The translations under genes were made by a program, and so were the position numbers. This document shows positions 6,053 to 6,098 of a DNA stretch of 6,098 nt, piece by piece (within the stretch, counting starts at the first letter, position 1; each line of letters opens with the position of its first letter). Below the pieces are notes generated by a model. It searched no databases and had not been told where the DNA came from. It saw nothing but the letters and a program-made list of their open reading frames with translations. Where the stretch lies: assembly GCA_032907525.1 (NCBI GenBank), contig JAJJPM010000020.1, positions 1 to 6,098 of the forward strand, read 5' to 3'. The stretch comes from JAHJQQ01 sp032907525 (lineage in GTDB: Bacteria > Pseudomonadota > Gammaproteobacteria > Thiohalobacterales > Thiohalobacteraceae).

Positions 6053-6086
6053 CTTATGCCGTCGGTGCCCGCCGATGCCGCATAAG
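6053..6086. other. Weak hairpin after purD
   Basis: CTTATGC at 6053-6059 pairs with GCATAAG at 6080-6086, a 7-bp stem around a GC-rich 20-nt loop with only a little further pairing. It is followed by AAGGACCATG, not by a T-run. It could be part of a terminator, an operator, or the leader of the next gene. An ATG at 6091 with AAGGA just two bases before it might begin a gene, but only eight bases remain in the window. Confidence 0.3.
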
Positions 6087-6098
6087 GACCATGTCCCA

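Overview
The window is a chromosomal housekeeping segment from a high-GC bacterium, most likely a gammaproteobacterium. The case rests on gene content and order: a zinc-ribbon/DUF3426 membrane protein, dusB, fis, purH and purD, all on the + strand. A Fis protein of this size co-transcribed behind dusB is a gammaproteobacterial hallmark. From memory, the same order (usually with prmA upstream) occurs in Pseudomonas and many sulfur-oxidising Chromatiales-type lineages. The genus cannot be named from the sequence alone.

Layout. 1-239 holds no gene. It carries two unrelated inverted-repeat families, a GTAGGGTGCGTC element (8-92) and an AAGTCTGTCCCC cluster (103-176). 240-1151 is the DUF3426 protein. 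1152-1354 is a short gap with a possible promoter for dusB. dusB (1355-2341) and fis (2338-2622) overlap by ATGA and form a tight pair. 2623-2925 is filled by a 241-bp nested palindrome built from 9-bp CCACGAAAN units. purH is 2926-4488. 4489-4601 holds a second, shorter CCACGAAA element. purD is 4602-5888. Its stop codon lies inside a fourth family, a 7-bp GGGACTA/TAGTCCC array in inverted arrangement (5880-6038). The last 60 bases hold a weak hairpin and possibly the start of a next gene.

How the genes work together. DusB reduces uridines to dihydrouridine in tRNA. Fis is the nucleoid and growth-rate regulator translated from the same message. PurH and PurD are de novo purine enzymes: PurD makes GAR early in the pathway, PurH performs the last two steps to IMP. 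All are growth-linked functions. The DUF3426 protein has no established role.

No new protein system is visible. The five genes look intact and ordinary. The unusual part is the intergenic DNA: four distinct palindromic repeat families occupy almost every gap. Notable details are the three-layer nested palindrome, two oppositely oriented copies of one element on either side of purH, and a repeat that supplies the purD stop codon.
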